Source: Acidobacteriota bacterium (GTDB lineage: Bacteria > Acidobacteriota > Terriglobia > Terriglobales > Acidobacteriaceae). Taken from it: 64,000 nucleotides of DNA. How positions within the stretch are numbered: position 1 is the stretch's first letter; the number at the start of each line of letters is the position of its first letter. Below are positions 34,991-45,037 of this stretch, piece by piece. The stretch is from NCBI GenBank assembly GCA_025359885.1, contig JANYDG010000079.1, positions 1 to 64,000 on the forward strand. The letters are read 5' to 3'. A program made the translations under genes and the position numbers. The notes beneath the pieces were generated by a model. That model did not search any database. It was not told where the DNA came from and worked only from the letters and a program-made list of their open reading frames with translations.

Positions 34991-36088
34991 GTGGAAGCTC
35001 AAAAGCCAGCCCGGCTTGATGCACTGACAGGACTGCGCTGCTTCGCGGCCCTGAACATTGTCTTTTTCCATTTCTCCAATCCTGACTGGTTCGGTCCGCT
35101 TTCGCCTGTTGTGAATGCGGGATACCTGTCGGTGAGCTTTTTCATCATGCTCTCAGGCTTTGTTCTGGCCTACAACTATGCCGGGCGGGCCCGTGCAGGC
35201 ACTTTAAACAGGATGCGCTTCTGGGAAGCCCGCTTCACCCGGCTCTACCCCGTCTATCTGCTGAGTCTGCTTATCGGCTGGAAGATGTTTGCAGCGGAGA
35301 GGGCTGCACATTCTCCAGCGATGTTCTGGACAGGCGTAGCATTGACCCCGGTCTTATTGCAGGGTTGGATTCCCGAGATCGCCACCTTCTGGAATACTCC
35401 AGCGTGGACGATGTCAGCGGAAGTCTCCTATTATCTGCTGTTTCCATGGGTTGCAGCCCTGCCCAGGCCGATGCGATTCAGTGGCCATCTCTGGCGATTG
35501 GCTGCTCTCTGGGCCCTTGGCTTGCTCCCCGGCGCACTGTACGTCATCTTCAATCCTGATGGATTTCAACTCGTAGACCGTTTCTCTTCCGGGCCGTGGT
35601 TGCAGGCGCTTAAATTTACGCCGCTGCCGCATCTGCCCAGCTTTTTGTTTGGCGTGATGTTGGCCGGCCTGGACGAAGTTGTTCAGCGCAAAGGGGTGGT
35701 GCGCTTTGCACTGGGTGTGGCTGGGTTTGTTGGGATATATGGGGTGCTCGTAATGGGGTCGAGGGTGCCTTTTGCGCTGCTTCACGATGGGTTGCTGATG
35801 CCCTTGTTTGGTTGCATCATTCTCGGTTTATCCGGTACGAACCCGATGGCTAAACTGTTTGGATTCAGGGGCTTTGTGTTTGTAGGTGAGTCAAGCTACT
35901 GCCTTTATCTCATGCACTTCAACCTGTGGAACTGGCTGCATGAAAGTGGCCTGCTGCCGCGCCTTGGGCTGAGCCGCTTTGACCCGTGGATCAGCTATGC
36001 GCTGCTGGTAGCTCTTGGGCTGTTGACCCTGCATGTGGTCGAAAAGCCCGCCCAGAAGCTACTGAGGCGATGGATGGGAGTCGCATAG
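34991..36088 (+). CDS. Acyltransferase 3 family membrane protein
   Basis: A 365-residue polytopic protein of the OafA/acyltransferase-3 family, which O-acylates cell-surface sugars. Features: LDALTGLRCFAALNIVFFHF with the conserved His, YLSVSFFIMLSGFVLAYNY, RFWEARFTRLYPVYLLSLL and TPAWTMSAEVSYYLLFPW. It has about ten hydrophobic helices. It starts with GTG at 34991, 37 bases after pyrH, so read-through is possible but a functional tie is not obvious. The target sugar is unknown. Confidence 0.9.
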   Translation: MEAQKPARLDALTGLRCFAALNIVFFHFSNPDWFGPLSPVVNAGYLSVSFFIMLSGFVLAYNYAGRARAGTLNRMRFWEARFTRLYPVYLLSLLIGWKMFAAERAAHSPAMFWTGVALTPVLLQGWIPEIATFWNTPAWTMSAEVSYYLLFPWVAALPRPMRFSGHLWRLAALWALGLLPGALYVIFNPDGFQLVDRFSSGPWLQALKFTPLPHLPSFLFGVMLAGLDEVVQRKGVVRFALGVAGFVGIYGVLVMGSRVPFALLHDGLLMPLFGCIILGLSGTNPMAKLFGFRGFVFVGESSYCLYLMHFNLWNWLHESGLLPRLGLSRFDPWISYALLVALGLLTLHVVEKPAQKLLRRWMGVA

Positions 36089-36233
36089 ATCGAAAAGAAT
36101 TGAACGAGAGTTGCCGATGGGGAATGCCATCCGCAGGATGGAATGCGCCATTTGTTCAACAAACAACGGAATCATGCCGACAAATCAGGCGCTGCACACA
36201 TGTTCCCCTGTCTCAGGCGCGATAGAAGTAAAA

Positions 36234-36260
36234 AGGGCAGCCACCGCGCGGGGCTGCCCT
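36234..36260 (-). terminator. Terminator between acyltransferase and lipoprotein genes
   Basis: AGGGCAGCC (36234-36242) pairs with GGCTGCCCT (36252-36260), flanked by A's on the left (T's for the minus strand). It can serve both converging transcripts. Confidence 0.7.
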
Positions 36261-36283
36261 TGTAGATTCCCGAACCAACCCGC

Positions 36284-37480
36284 TTACGGCTGGTTGATCT
36301 GGATGGAGTGGTTGCCGTGCGGCACCATTGCAAGAGCCGAGGGTTCACCAATCGAGGGGAAGGGACCGTTTTGTGCCGGCGCGAGCGTGCCGGTACTCGG
36401 GTTCAACTGGAAACCGCTGAGCGAATTGTCCAGCAGGTTGGCGGTGTAGACGTAGCGGCCAAAGCCGGGATCGATCAGAATGGCGACCGGTTGGGTGCCC
36501 GTGATGTTGTACGCAGAGCCGGTGGCATTGACTGCGGCAGACGGAGTACCGGTAGCAATTTCAATTGCGTACGCAGAAACCGTGTTGTCGAGTGAGTTCG
36601 AAAGGTAAATGAATCTGCCGCGGGGATCAACCTGAATGGCGGTTGGCTGACTGCCGGTACGGAACGGACCATTGATCAGTGGCCGCAGAACACCTTTGTC
36701 GATGATGCTGTAGGCAATCAGTTGATTTTGCGAGAAATCGGTCGCGTAGACGAAGCGGCTTGTAGGGTCGGATGCAATGCCAGACGGCTTGACGCCAGCG
36801 GCATACGGGCTCCCTGCAAGCTGCGACAAAGCCCCTGCACTGGTGGCGGTAAAGCCATAGACATGTCCGAGACCTGCCGTTGGATCAAAAGATGTAACGT
36901 AGACGGCACTGCCGTCGGCCAATGCGGTAAGAGCGGTCGGGTTCACGCCGACGGGAAAGTAGCTGAGGCCGCCGTTAGCCACCGCAGCGCTGATCGTTCC
37001 ATCCGCAGAGATTGGAAAGACAGCCAGGGCGCCCGCGCAGGGGCTCATGCTGGAGCAGCCGGGCTGATAGAGATTCGCGACATACAGCAGGGTTCCCGCT
37101 GCATTCATGGCGATGGCGACAGGGGTGTTGCCTTCTGAGCTTAAGGAGACGGATTTGACAGAGCTCAGTTGGCCGCCGGCCGAGATGCTGAATTCCACCA
37201 GGGTGCTGTCACCCTGATTGGCAACGTAGAGATGCTTGAAATCGGTAGAAACGGCCTCGGAGACCGGCTTGACGCCGCCTGAAGATACGGTAGACCCAAC
37301 CACACTCAGAGCCCCGGAAACGCGGTCCACCTGAAAGGTTTGAATCTGTCCGGGACTCTGCTTGTAGCCGGCGACGAAAAGATAATCAATGGTGACAGGG
37401 TTGCACGCAGTAAAGGTGGTGGCCAGTATCAGGGCAATGGCAGAGACCAGAAATACTTGGCCGATTTTGTTGAACTTCAT
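36284..37480 (-). CDS. YncE/lactonase-like beta-propeller lipoprotein 1
   Basis: 398 residues. A signal peptide with lipobox (ILATTFTAC) makes it a lipoprotein. The rest is repeated beta-propeller blades built on patterns such as HLYVANQGDSTLVEFSI, FIYLSNSLDNTVSAYAI and YVYTANLLDNSLSGFQL, about seven units. This is the fold of YncE and 6-phosphogluconolactonase-like proteins. No catalytic residues can be assigned; surface binding or cell-envelope roles are possible. It is the first of three paralogues in a row on this strand, so the set arose by tandem duplication. Confidence 0.82.
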   Translation of the reverse strand: MKFNKIGQVFLVSAIALILATTFTACNPVTIDYLFVAGYKQSPGQIQTFQVDRVSGALSVVGSTVSSGGVKPVSEAVSTDFKHLYVANQGDSTLVEFSISAGGQLSSVKSVSLSSEGNTPVAIAMNAAGTLLYVANLYQPGCSSMSPCAGALAVFPISADGTISAAVANGGLSYFPVGVNPTALTALADGSAVYVTSFDPTAGLGHVYGFTATSAGALSQLAGSPYAAGVKPSGIASDPTSRFVYATDFSQNQLIAYSIIDKGVLRPLINGPFRTGSQPTAIQVDPRGRFIYLSNSLDNTVSAYAIEIATGTPSAAVNATGSAYNITGTQPVAILIDPGFGRYVYTANLLDNSLSGFQLNPSTGTLAPAQNGPFPSIGEPSALAMVPHGNHSIQINQP

Positions 37481-37703
37481 CTGTTTCCTTCATCGTGGGC
37501 CAGAACAATTGGCCGCATGCAAACTGGGTTAAGTTGTATCCATCTCGATTGTAAAAGCTTGAGATGGCGTTCGGCTATGGCATTTCAAGCTTAGGCTGGA
37601 GCGACTTTCCAACCCCTGCGCCACTTTTCGTCAAGAAAAACGGCTCGATCCTAAACTCTTCGTTCCACAATAAAGTGGAAACGCCCAGGTTCACGGTTCT
37701 GAC

Positions 37704-38897
37704 TTACTTGGCCTTCGCTGTACCGCCGTGCGGAATACCTGCGATCGCGGTGGGCTGCAGACTCGAGAGGTAGGGAGTGCTCTGCGTGTTGATCAGGCTG
37801 CCTTTGCTGGGGTCAATCTGGAAGCCGCTGAGCGAATTCCCAAGGAAGTTGACGGTGTAGAGAAATCCAAGCTTTCTCGGATCAACAGTGATTGCGATCG
37901 GATTGGTATCGGAGGCGTACGTTGAGATTTTCGCCAGGCTGCCAGATGCTACGGTGTAGCCGGTGACCGTCGAGTCTCCGGAATTCGTCACATAGAGGAA
38001 CTTGCTTCCGTCAAGCGTCAAGGCGGCTGGCTGATCGCCGGTGGCGACTGTACTGTTCAAACTCAAGCTGCCGTCTGACTGCACAGCAAAGATTGAAATC
38101 TTGTTCAATTGCTTGTCGGCAACATACACGGTTGCACCCGCGTCGTCGCTGGCAATGGCAGCAGGCTGCGCACCGACGGGGTAGGGCAGACCCCCGTTAA
38201 GCGGCGAAAGTGTGCCGTCAGCACCGGTGGCAAATGCGAAAACGTAGCCCGCGTTGGTCGCGCTGTTATACGCGCTCACATAGGCAAAGTTTCCGCTGGC
38301 CAGCAGATTCAGCGAGGTCGGCGTAAGCACCGTTTTTGTGTCAGCGGGCGTCAGCTGCAGGCTGGCGGAATTGAGGCATTGGTTCGTGCCGTCGACCAGG
38401 GTGCCAAGGGAGCCGTCCGCGTTGATGTTGCAGCTTGCCAGTAAGCCGGGGCAGGGGTTGGTCAGGCTGCAGGCACCAATGCGCTGCAACGTGTCAAGAA
38501 CATACACAAACTTGTTGGATGAGTTGATGGTTACCGCCAGGGGGAAAGACCCAGGCGTATTGACAGTACTCTGCGGATACAACTTGCCGTCGGTTCCGAT
38601 GCCAAACTGAACGATATTGTTGTCGTCCCGGTTGGCGACGTAAAGATTCTTGTAATCCGGCGAGGCCACTTCAGCGACGGGATTTCGGCCACCGGAAGGA
38701 AATGGTGAAGTGGGTAGTGTCCGCAGTGACCCTGACTCAGAATTCACCTCGTACACTTCAATCTGTCCTGGGGACTGTTTGTTGGTCGCGACAAAGATGA
38801 AGCCGACGTTGAGCGTGCCGCAGGCGGTAAATAATGTGGCCACCACGAGGGCGATGGCGGAGACCAGCGTGATCTGGCCGGGTTTGCCGAACTTCAT
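37704..38897 (-). CDS. YncE/lactonase-like beta-propeller lipoprotein 2
   Basis: 397 residues, closest in the window to lipoprotein 1: both start MKF..G and share SAIAL..AT.FTAC at the lipobox, and SPGQI near residue 42. Blades include NLYVANRDDNNIVQFGI, FLYVTNSGDSTVTGYTV and FLYTVNFLGNSLSGFQI. One blade is enlarged by a Cys-containing loop (CSLTNPCPGLLASC). The same GAAGGA-type ribosome site precedes its ATG. Function unknown. Confidence 0.82.
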   Translation of the reverse strand: MKFGKPGQITLVSAIALVVATLFTACGTLNVGFIFVATNKQSPGQIEVYEVNSESGSLRTLPTSPFPSGGRNPVAEVASPDYKNLYVANRDDNNIVQFGIGTDGKLYPQSTVNTPGSFPLAVTINSSNKFVYVLDTLQRIGACSLTNPCPGLLASCNINADGSLGTLVDGTNQCLNSASLQLTPADTKTVLTPTSLNLLASGNFAYVSAYNSATNAGYVFAFATGADGTLSPLNGGLPYPVGAQPAAIASDDAGATVYVADKQLNKISIFAVQSDGSLSLNSTVATGDQPAALTLDGSKFLYVTNSGDSTVTGYTVASGSLAKISTYASDTNPIAITVDPRKLGFLYTVNFLGNSLSGFQIDPSKGSLINTQSTPYLSSLQPTAIAGIPHGGTAKAK

Positions 38898-39049
38898 GCG
38901 TTTCCTTCGTTGAAGACTTGGGCTTGTCGGCAGAGGACCAATGGTCGGAAGCCGAGTTGCCCGGTTTCAGGTTGATCAGAGGGGCCCGCGCCGGATCGTA
39001 GCGAGTTGTGCGGGCCCTTCTGTGAGGTGATGCGGAAAATCACACCAGC

Positions 39050-40378
39050 CTAGTTTGTGCGGCCTGTCGCGACGCACCAGCTGGCTGGTCCGTTGAGAGG
39101 AAATGTACCGCTGCTGCCGCTCAATTGACGCAACGCGCCAGAGTTGGGGTCGAGAAGCCGACCGGTCACCGTTGAATCATCCGCGTTGGCCGTATAGATG
39201 AACTGATTGGAGGGGTCTTCGAGCAAGCACTGTGGACCCGCGCCTGTGCCCCAGGGGGAGCCGGGTGCGGCGCTGAGTTCGCTGTCAGAGGGGTTGACTG
39301 AGAAGCCGGCGATGCCTGCACCGGTAGCCGTACTGGCTCCCTGCTGATTCGCAACGTAGACAAATTTGCCCTTGGATTCGCTGATCAGGTAGATCGGATG
39401 AGATTGCGTCGGATCATTCGGTACTGCGCCACCGGTAAGCGACTGGAGAGCACCGTTCGTGCCGATCGTGAACGGCAGCAGCTGCGACGGGCTGGTCGTG
39501 CCGTTGGCGGTAATGCTCTCGTTATCCAGGAGGTAAATTTTGCTGCCAGCGTATACCAGGGCCGTGCCTTGACCCATCGGATTACCGCTGCCGTTGGTGA
39601 TCACCTGTGGCGTACTCTGGCTTTGGCTCAACTGACCTGAGGCTGAGCTGTACGAGTAGGGATACACAGTCTGAGCGCTACCCGCGGCTCCGCTGAGGGT
39701 CATCAGGTATCCAGCGGCGAAAGAGAAGTCGATGGGGTTGGCGGGAACGGGGAAGTAGGTCACCGGCTTTCCGCTGGAGGCCGTCAACTGGGCGTTGGTA
39801 ACCAGCGACAGGCGTCCCGTACTGGGGTTGATGGCATACACGGTGACATCGCCACAAGAAGTTGCGCCGGCGACGACGGTGCCACAAAACTCTCCGCTGG
39901 GGGCGTCGTGATCGAGTGCCATCAGAAAGTTGCCAGACGTATCAGAGATCAGTCGAATCGGGTTGATTCCCTGAGTGAAAAAGGTCTGCTGCGGAGTCAG
40001 AACCCCATTGCCGCCCACCACAAACTGGGTGATGTTAGAGTTTTGGCAAGGGTCAGCAGTGGTGCATACCGATCCGTGAGCCGCATTCGCACCCCGATTG
40101 AGGACGTAGACGAAGCGGCCCCCGGCAAGCAGAACGATCCTGACCGGGTTGGCACCGCCGCTCGAAACAGGCAATCCATGCATGGCAGTGAGCTTGCCCG
40201 TATTGTTATCAATTTTGAAGCCGCTGATGATGCCGTTGCCTGAGGGCGTGGCGGTAACAGTGCCCGTGACATACAAATAGCCAACCGTAAAACTTCGAAC
40301 GCAAGAGCTGAGGCTGAATACAATGGCCGAGCTGAGGGCAGCGGTCAGCACCGTCTTGCCGAATTTCCTGAACTTCAT
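39050..40378 (-). CDS. YncE/lactonase-like beta-propeller lipoprotein 3
   Basis: 443 residues from ATG 40378 (GAAGGA upstream); the open frame to 40666 is not coding. The signal peptide ends in a lipobox (SLSSC). Blades include FVYVLNRGANAAHG, FVYVANQQGAST and FIYTANADDSTVTGRLL. It is more divergent and longer than the other two, with cysteine-bearing loops (CTTADPC, CGTVVAGATSCG) that could form disulfides. Function unknown. Confidence 0.8.
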   Translation of the reverse strand: MKFRKFGKTVLTAALSSAIVFSLSSCVRSFTVGYLYVTGTVTATPSGNGIISGFKIDNNTGKLTAMHGLPVSSGGANPVRIVLLAGGRFVYVLNRGANAAHGSVCTTADPCQNSNITQFVVGGNGVLTPQQTFFTQGINPIRLISDTSGNFLMALDHDAPSGEFCGTVVAGATSCGDVTVYAINPSTGRLSLVTNAQLTASSGKPVTYFPVPANPIDFSFAAGYLMTLSGAAGSAQTVYPYSYSSASGQLSQSQSTPQVITNGSGNPMGQGTALVYAGSKIYLLDNESITANGTTSPSQLLPFTIGTNGALQSLTGGAVPNDPTQSHPIYLISESKGKFVYVANQQGASTATGAGIAGFSVNPSDSELSAAPGSPWGTGAGPQCLLEDPSNQFIYTANADDSTVTGRLLDPNSGALRQLSGSSGTFPLNGPASWCVATGRTN

Positions 40379-40624
40379 GCTTTTCCTTCGTCCTGAGCGC
40401 GTCTTGTGCCGCCAGGTTTCATGTTCCGCAGCAGAGCTGGGTGGGGTTTGGTCCCTCGCTGCATTGTAGAAGGTACGGGGGCATTGTGCATAGTTTCCGG
40501 GGGCACGGATGCGCCGCACAGTGATTACCCCGCGTGATTGCTGGAGTTTTGGACGCGCCGGGGAGCAATAGGGTATCTGGGATTTTGGCGAATGTAGTCG
40601 TTGCGAGTGGGAATTGATGCAGAG

Positions 40625-40660
40625 GCCCCGACGACTGCCAGGGTGGCGGTCGTCAGGGGC
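40625..40660 (-). terminator. Hairpin after M13 peptidase 1
   Basis: GCCCCGACGACTGCCA pairs with TGGCGGTCGTCAGGGGC with one bulge. It lies 20 bases past the peptidase stop at 40681 (minus strand). The T-tract is weak. Confidence 0.5.
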
Positions 40661-40680
40661 TTTCACCGCTGTTTCGAGGT

Positions 40681-42807
40681 TTACCAGACGCGGCAGGAGT
40701 GTTCGGGATACATGGGCTGACCCCTCTTGCAGCCAAAGGCCTTGCCAAACTCTTCAAAGTTCTGGACTGACCCATTCGTGCGCCATTGGCCGGGAGAATG
40801 CGGGTCAGTCAATGCCGACTGGCGGGCGTATTCGTCTTTTGAATTTTCACACCACACCTGCGCAAAGCCGAGAAAGAAGCGCTGCGCGGGGGTGTAGCCA
40901 TCGATTTTGGCATCGCTTGCCGTGTGCTGTGCGGCCAGCGTGTCAAGCAGCGCCATATAGGCGATGCGCAGGCCTCCATTGTCGGCCGTGTTTTCCCCCA
41001 GGGTCAGCTTGCCGTTGAGCTTTTGCGCGGGGAGACCGTCGTGGGCGGGCGAGGCGTCAAAGCTGCCATACTCAGCCACTTCGCAATCGGTGCGCTCCGT
41101 GAATTTCTTGCGGTCTTCCGCAGTCTGCCATTCGCGCAGATTGCCTTTGCCATCAAACTTCGAGCCTTGATCGTCGAATCCATGGGTCATTTCGTGGCCG
41201 ATAACGACGCCGATGCCGCCGAAGTTCACGGCTGGGTCGATCTTGAAATCAAAAAAAGGCGGTTGCAGGATGCCGGCAGGGAAGTTAATGTCGTTCATCG
41301 AAGAACTGTAGTAGGCATTAACTGTCGGCGGCGTCATGTTCCATTCGGTCTCATCGACGGGCTTTCCAAGCTTGTCGAGACGGTAGTTGCGGCTAAACAC
41401 CTCTTCGCGCTGCAGGTTGCCCATCAGGTCATCGCGCACCACGTGCAGGGCTGTGTAGTCGCGCCATTTCTCCGGGTATCCGATCTTCCTTCGGAACAGG
41501 GAAAGCTTGGTTTCGGCTTCCTTTTTCGTAGCCTCGCTCATCCAGGGAAGGGTTTTGATGTCCTCGCCGAGAGATTTTTCAAGGGCTGCTACGAGTTTGT
41601 CCATGCTGTTTTTGGCGGCGGGAGGGAAGTTCTGCTTGACCCAATCCTGCCCCACTGCCTCGCCGAGAGCCTGGTCTGTCATGAACGTGCATTCTTTCCA
41701 GCGCGGGGTAGGCTCAGCTTGTCCAGAGAGCGTTTTGTCAAAGAATGCGAAATTCTCATTGAAGAAGGCTTTGGGCAGGTTGCTCGCCACGCCGTGGAGG
41801 GTATGCCATCGGAGATAAGACTTCCAGTTTTCTATGGATTCAGACGCGGTCAATTCATTGAGAGCCTTGAAGAACCCTGGCGTGGCCACGTTAAGCGTGG
41901 CAAAGGGACGGAACTTGATGGCGGCGAAGTAGGTCGGTAAGTCGAGTCCCGGAGCGAGCTTTTGGAGCTCTGCAACGGTGTAGATGTGGTATCGATTTTC
42001 GGGCTGGCGCAGCTCGGTGCGGCTGGTAGAGGCCTTGGCCAGTGCGGTTTCAATCGCAAGCACGGCCGCTGCCTCCCCGGCGGCTTGCTCTGGAGTGTCG
42101 CCGGCGAGGGTGAACATGCTGGCAATGTGCGCGGAGTACTGCTTGCGGACCTCGACAAAATGGGGATTATCGACGATGTAATAGTCGCGGTCAGGCAGCG
42201 AGAGCCCCGCCTGGGAGATGGTAGCGATTTGCTGCGAAGAATCCTTCTGGTCCTGCTGAACGCCAACGCGGAACAGCGGTGCGGAAAATCCGCTCGCGGC
42301 AAGGTCGCCGAGTACCTCAGAAAGCTGGGTGGGACTGGTGAGCGCTGCGATCCGCTTCATCGGCAAATCGAGGGGCGAAATACCCTTCTTCTCGATGAGA
42401 TCGGTATTCATGCAGGCGGCAAAGTAGTCGCCGTACTGTTTCTCTAGCGATGATTTTGGACTCTTGGCAGCCGCATCCAACTGCTGCCAAAGCAGGTAGA
42501 TATTCCGCTCCTCAAGCAGGGAAAAGGATCGGTCCCAGACCGTCTGGTCTGCCGGGATGGGGTTGTCCTTCTTCCAGCCGCCGCAGGCAAACTGGTAAAA
42601 GTCGGTGCAAGGGTCCGCGGTCTTGTCAATTGCATTCAGATCAAAGCTTTTCACTTCCTTGGGCCGAGACGGCGCTGCGGAGGAATCGGCAGGGCTGGCA
42701 AGGTTCACCAAAGCCAGCATGGATTGCGCCCGCAATCCCGCTGTGAAAACAAGGCTGCACAGCAAGGCTGCCAAACCGAAGGCGACTGAGGTGCGAAAAG
42801 GCTTCAT
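40681..42807 (-). CDS. M13 family zinc metallopeptidase 1 (neprilysin/PepO-like)
   Basis: 708 residues with a signal peptide (FGLAALLCSLVFTAGLRAQ), so it acts outside the cytoplasm. The zinc site is HEMTH (538-542) in VVIGHEMTHGFDDQG, with the third ligand in GENTADNGGLRIAY. The N-terminal domain begins with the typical DPCTDFYQFACGGW, and the C-terminus ends CRVW, as in the whole family. M13 enzymes cut small peptides. ATG 42807 has GGGGAG upstream. It is paired with a close paralogue just upstream. Confidence 0.93.
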   Translation of the reverse strand: MKPFRTSVAFGLAALLCSLVFTAGLRAQSMLALVNLASPADSSAAPSRPKEVKSFDLNAIDKTADPCTDFYQFACGGWKKDNPIPADQTVWDRSFSLLEERNIYLLWQQLDAAAKSPKSSLEKQYGDYFAACMNTDLIEKKGISPLDLPMKRIAALTSPTQLSEVLGDLAASGFSAPLFRVGVQQDQKDSSQQIATISQAGLSLPDRDYYIVDNPHFVEVRKQYSAHIASMFTLAGDTPEQAAGEAAAVLAIETALAKASTSRTELRQPENRYHIYTVAELQKLAPGLDLPTYFAAIKFRPFATLNVATPGFFKALNELTASESIENWKSYLRWHTLHGVASNLPKAFFNENFAFFDKTLSGQAEPTPRWKECTFMTDQALGEAVGQDWVKQNFPPAAKNSMDKLVAALEKSLGEDIKTLPWMSEATKKEAETKLSLFRRKIGYPEKWRDYTALHVVRDDLMGNLQREEVFSRNYRLDKLGKPVDETEWNMTPPTVNAYYSSSMNDINFPAGILQPPFFDFKIDPAVNFGGIGVVIGHEMTHGFDDQGSKFDGKGNLREWQTAEDRKKFTERTDCEVAEYGSFDASPAHDGLPAQKLNGKLTLGENTADNGGLRIAYMALLDTLAAQHTASDAKIDGYTPAQRFFLGFAQVWCENSKDEYARQSALTDPHSPGQWRTNGSVQNFEEFGKAFGCKRGQPMYPEHSCRVW

Positions 42808-42864
42808 TTGAATCTCCCCGAAAGTAGTTGCTGCATGAGCATCACGGTTGGGAATGAACAAAAA

Positions 42865-42902
42865 AGAGGCGGCCAGGGATTGTGATTCGCTTGGCCGCCT
42901 CT
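42865..42902 (-). terminator. Terminator between the two M13 genes
   Basis: AGAGGCGGCCA (42865-42875) pairs with TGGCCGCCTCT (42892-42902), and a run of A's on the left gives a T-tail on the minus strand. The two peptidases are therefore probably separate transcripts. Confidence 0.75.
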
Positions 42903-42925
42903 GATCACTCAAGGGATGGTACGGG

Positions 42926-45037
42926 CTACCAGACCCGGCACGAGTGTTCGGGGTACATCGGCTGGCCCTTCTTGCAGCCAAAGGCTTTGCCGAACTCTTC
43001 AAAGTTCTGCACCGAGCCATTGGTGCGCCAGCGGCCGGGGGAGTGCGGGTCAGTCATCGCAGATTGGCGCGCGGCCTGATCCGTCTGGTTTTGGCACCAA
43101 ACCTGCGCAAAGCCGAGGAAGTAACGCTGTGACTCAGTGAAGCCGTCAATCTTGCTGTCGATGGTCTTTTTCTCGGCAGCGAGCGTATCCAGCAGGGCCA
43201 TGTAGGCGATGCGCAGGCCACCATTGTCTGCGGTGTTTTCCCCCAGGGTAAGGTCGCCCTTTAGCTTTTGCGCAGGCAACTCATCGTGAGCCGGAGATGC
43301 CTCAAAGCTGCTGTACTCAGCAACTTCGCAGTCGGTGCGCTCGGTGAACTTCTTCCGGTCATCGGCGGTCTGCCATTCGCGCAGGTTGCCGTGCCCGTCA
43401 TATTTGCTGCCCTCATCGTCGAAACCATGGGTCATTTCATGGCCAATCACTACGCCGATGCCACCAAAGTTCACTGCAGGATCAATCGTGAAATCAAAAA
43501 ACGGCGGCTGAAGGATGCCGGCAGGGAAGTTGATATCGTTCATCGAGGGGTCATAGTAGGCGTTGACCGTCGGCGGCGTCATACCCCATTCCTTTTCGTC
43601 CACCGGCTGGCCGAGATGGCCAAGCTCAAAGTTACGCCGGAAAATGGTCGAGCGGTGGATGTTTCCCATCAGGTCATCATTCGCTGTGGCCAGAGCCGTA
43701 TAGTCGCGCCATTTTTCCGGGTAGCCAATCTTGTTCCGGATAAGGCTCAGCTTTTCTGCCGCAGCCTTTTTGGTCGCGTCGCTCATCCAGGGCAGCGTGC
43801 TGATGTCGTCGCCGAGTGATTTTTCCAGTGCCGCGACCAGCTTATCCATGCTGGCCTTGGCCGCTGGCGGAAAGTTCTGCTTGACCCAGTCCTGGCCAAC
43901 AGCCTCGCCAAGCGCCTGGTCGGTCATCGAAGTGCACTGCTTCCAGCGCGGAGTAGGTTCCTTTTGACCGGCGAGGGTTTTCTCAAAAAAGGCAAAATTT
44001 TCGTCAAAGAAAGCCTTGGGCAGATTACTCGCCGAGCCGTGCAGGGTATGCCAGCGGAAGTAGGCCTTCCAGGCGTCGACAGGTTCAGAGGTCGCCAGCT
44101 GGTTCACCGTCTTGAAGAACTCCGGCGTCGCCACGTTGAGCGAGTCAAAGTGGCCGATCTTGATGGCCTTCCAATAGGTGGCCCATTCGAAGTCTGGCGT
44201 AAGTTCCTGCAGCTTCTGAACCGTGTAGATGTGATAGCGATTGGTGGGCTCGCGAAGATCGGTGCGGCTGGTGGAGCCTTTGGCCAGAGCGGTCTCAATA
44301 CGCAGAACTGAAGCGGCCTCGATGGCAGCCTTTTCTGGGGAATCGCCCGCGAGGCTGAACATCTTGGTCAAATGGGTAACGTACTGAGCACGGATGTCCT
44401 GGAATCGCTTGGCGTCCGAGAGGTAGTAGTCGCGGTCAGGAAGCGAAAGGCCAGCCTGGAAGGCCTGTGCAATCTGCTGGGTCGAATCCTTGTCGTCCTG
44501 GCCGACGCCAAAGGCGAACAGGGGTGCCGGGCTTCCGGCGGCGGCGAGGTTGCCCATGAGTGTGGCAAGCTTTTTAGGGTCAGAGAATGCCGCGATCTGA
44601 TCAAGTGCTGGGGCGATAGGTGCCAGACCCTTGGTCTCGACGAGGTCGGTATTCATGCAGGCGGTATAGTAGTCGCCGTATTTTTTCTCGAGCTGAGACT
44701 TGGGAGCCTTGGCGGCGGCGTCTAGTTGCTGCCAAAGCAGGTATCGGTTGCGCTCTCCAAGCATCGAGAAGGACCGTGCCCAACGCGTCTGGTCAGAGGG
44801 TACCGGATTGTCCTTCATCCAGTTGCCGCAGGCAAACTGATAGAAGTCGACGCAAGGGTCCGCGCTCTTGTCAAGCGCGGCCAGGTCAAAACTCTTCACG
44901 GATTTTGGGGGTGCAGGGGCAGCTGCAGTATCGGCAACATAGCCCAGAGTCTGGCCGTGCAGGGGGCTCATGGTGAAAAGCAGTGTTGCGGTACATAAAG
45001 CAGTCGAGAGGATTGAAGCGAGGCGAAGCGATTTCAT
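42926..45037 (-). CDS. M13 family zinc metallopeptidase 2 (neprilysin/PepO-like)
   Basis: 703 residues with a signal peptide (LSTALCTATLLFTMSPLHGQ). HEMTH at 533-537 and GENTADNGGLRIAY complete the zinc site; DPCVDFYQFACGNW opens the mature domain. The last 30 residues are almost identical to those of peptidase 1 (NFEEFGKAFGC ... PMYPEHSCRVW), and the two align throughout, so they are a tandem duplication. Start chosen at ATG 45037. Substrates may differ, since most differences lie in the N-terminal half. Confidence 0.93.
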   Translation of the reverse strand: MKSLRLASILSTALCTATLLFTMSPLHGQTLGYVADTAAAPAPPKSVKSFDLAALDKSADPCVDFYQFACGNWMKDNPVPSDQTRWARSFSMLGERNRYLLWQQLDAAAKAPKSQLEKKYGDYYTACMNTDLVETKGLAPIAPALDQIAAFSDPKKLATLMGNLAAAGSPAPLFAFGVGQDDKDSTQQIAQAFQAGLSLPDRDYYLSDAKRFQDIRAQYVTHLTKMFSLAGDSPEKAAIEAASVLRIETALAKGSTSRTDLREPTNRYHIYTVQKLQELTPDFEWATYWKAIKIGHFDSLNVATPEFFKTVNQLATSEPVDAWKAYFRWHTLHGSASNLPKAFFDENFAFFEKTLAGQKEPTPRWKQCTSMTDQALGEAVGQDWVKQNFPPAAKASMDKLVAALEKSLGDDISTLPWMSDATKKAAAEKLSLIRNKIGYPEKWRDYTALATANDDLMGNIHRSTIFRRNFELGHLGQPVDEKEWGMTPPTVNAYYDPSMNDINFPAGILQPPFFDFTIDPAVNFGGIGVVIGHEMTHGFDDEGSKYDGHGNLREWQTADDRKKFTERTDCEVAEYSSFEASPAHDELPAQKLKGDLTLGENTADNGGLRIAYMALLDTLAAEKKTIDSKIDGFTESQRYFLGFAQVWCQNQTDQAARQSAMTDPHSPGRWRTNGSVQNFEEFGKAFGCKKGQPMYPEHSCRVW

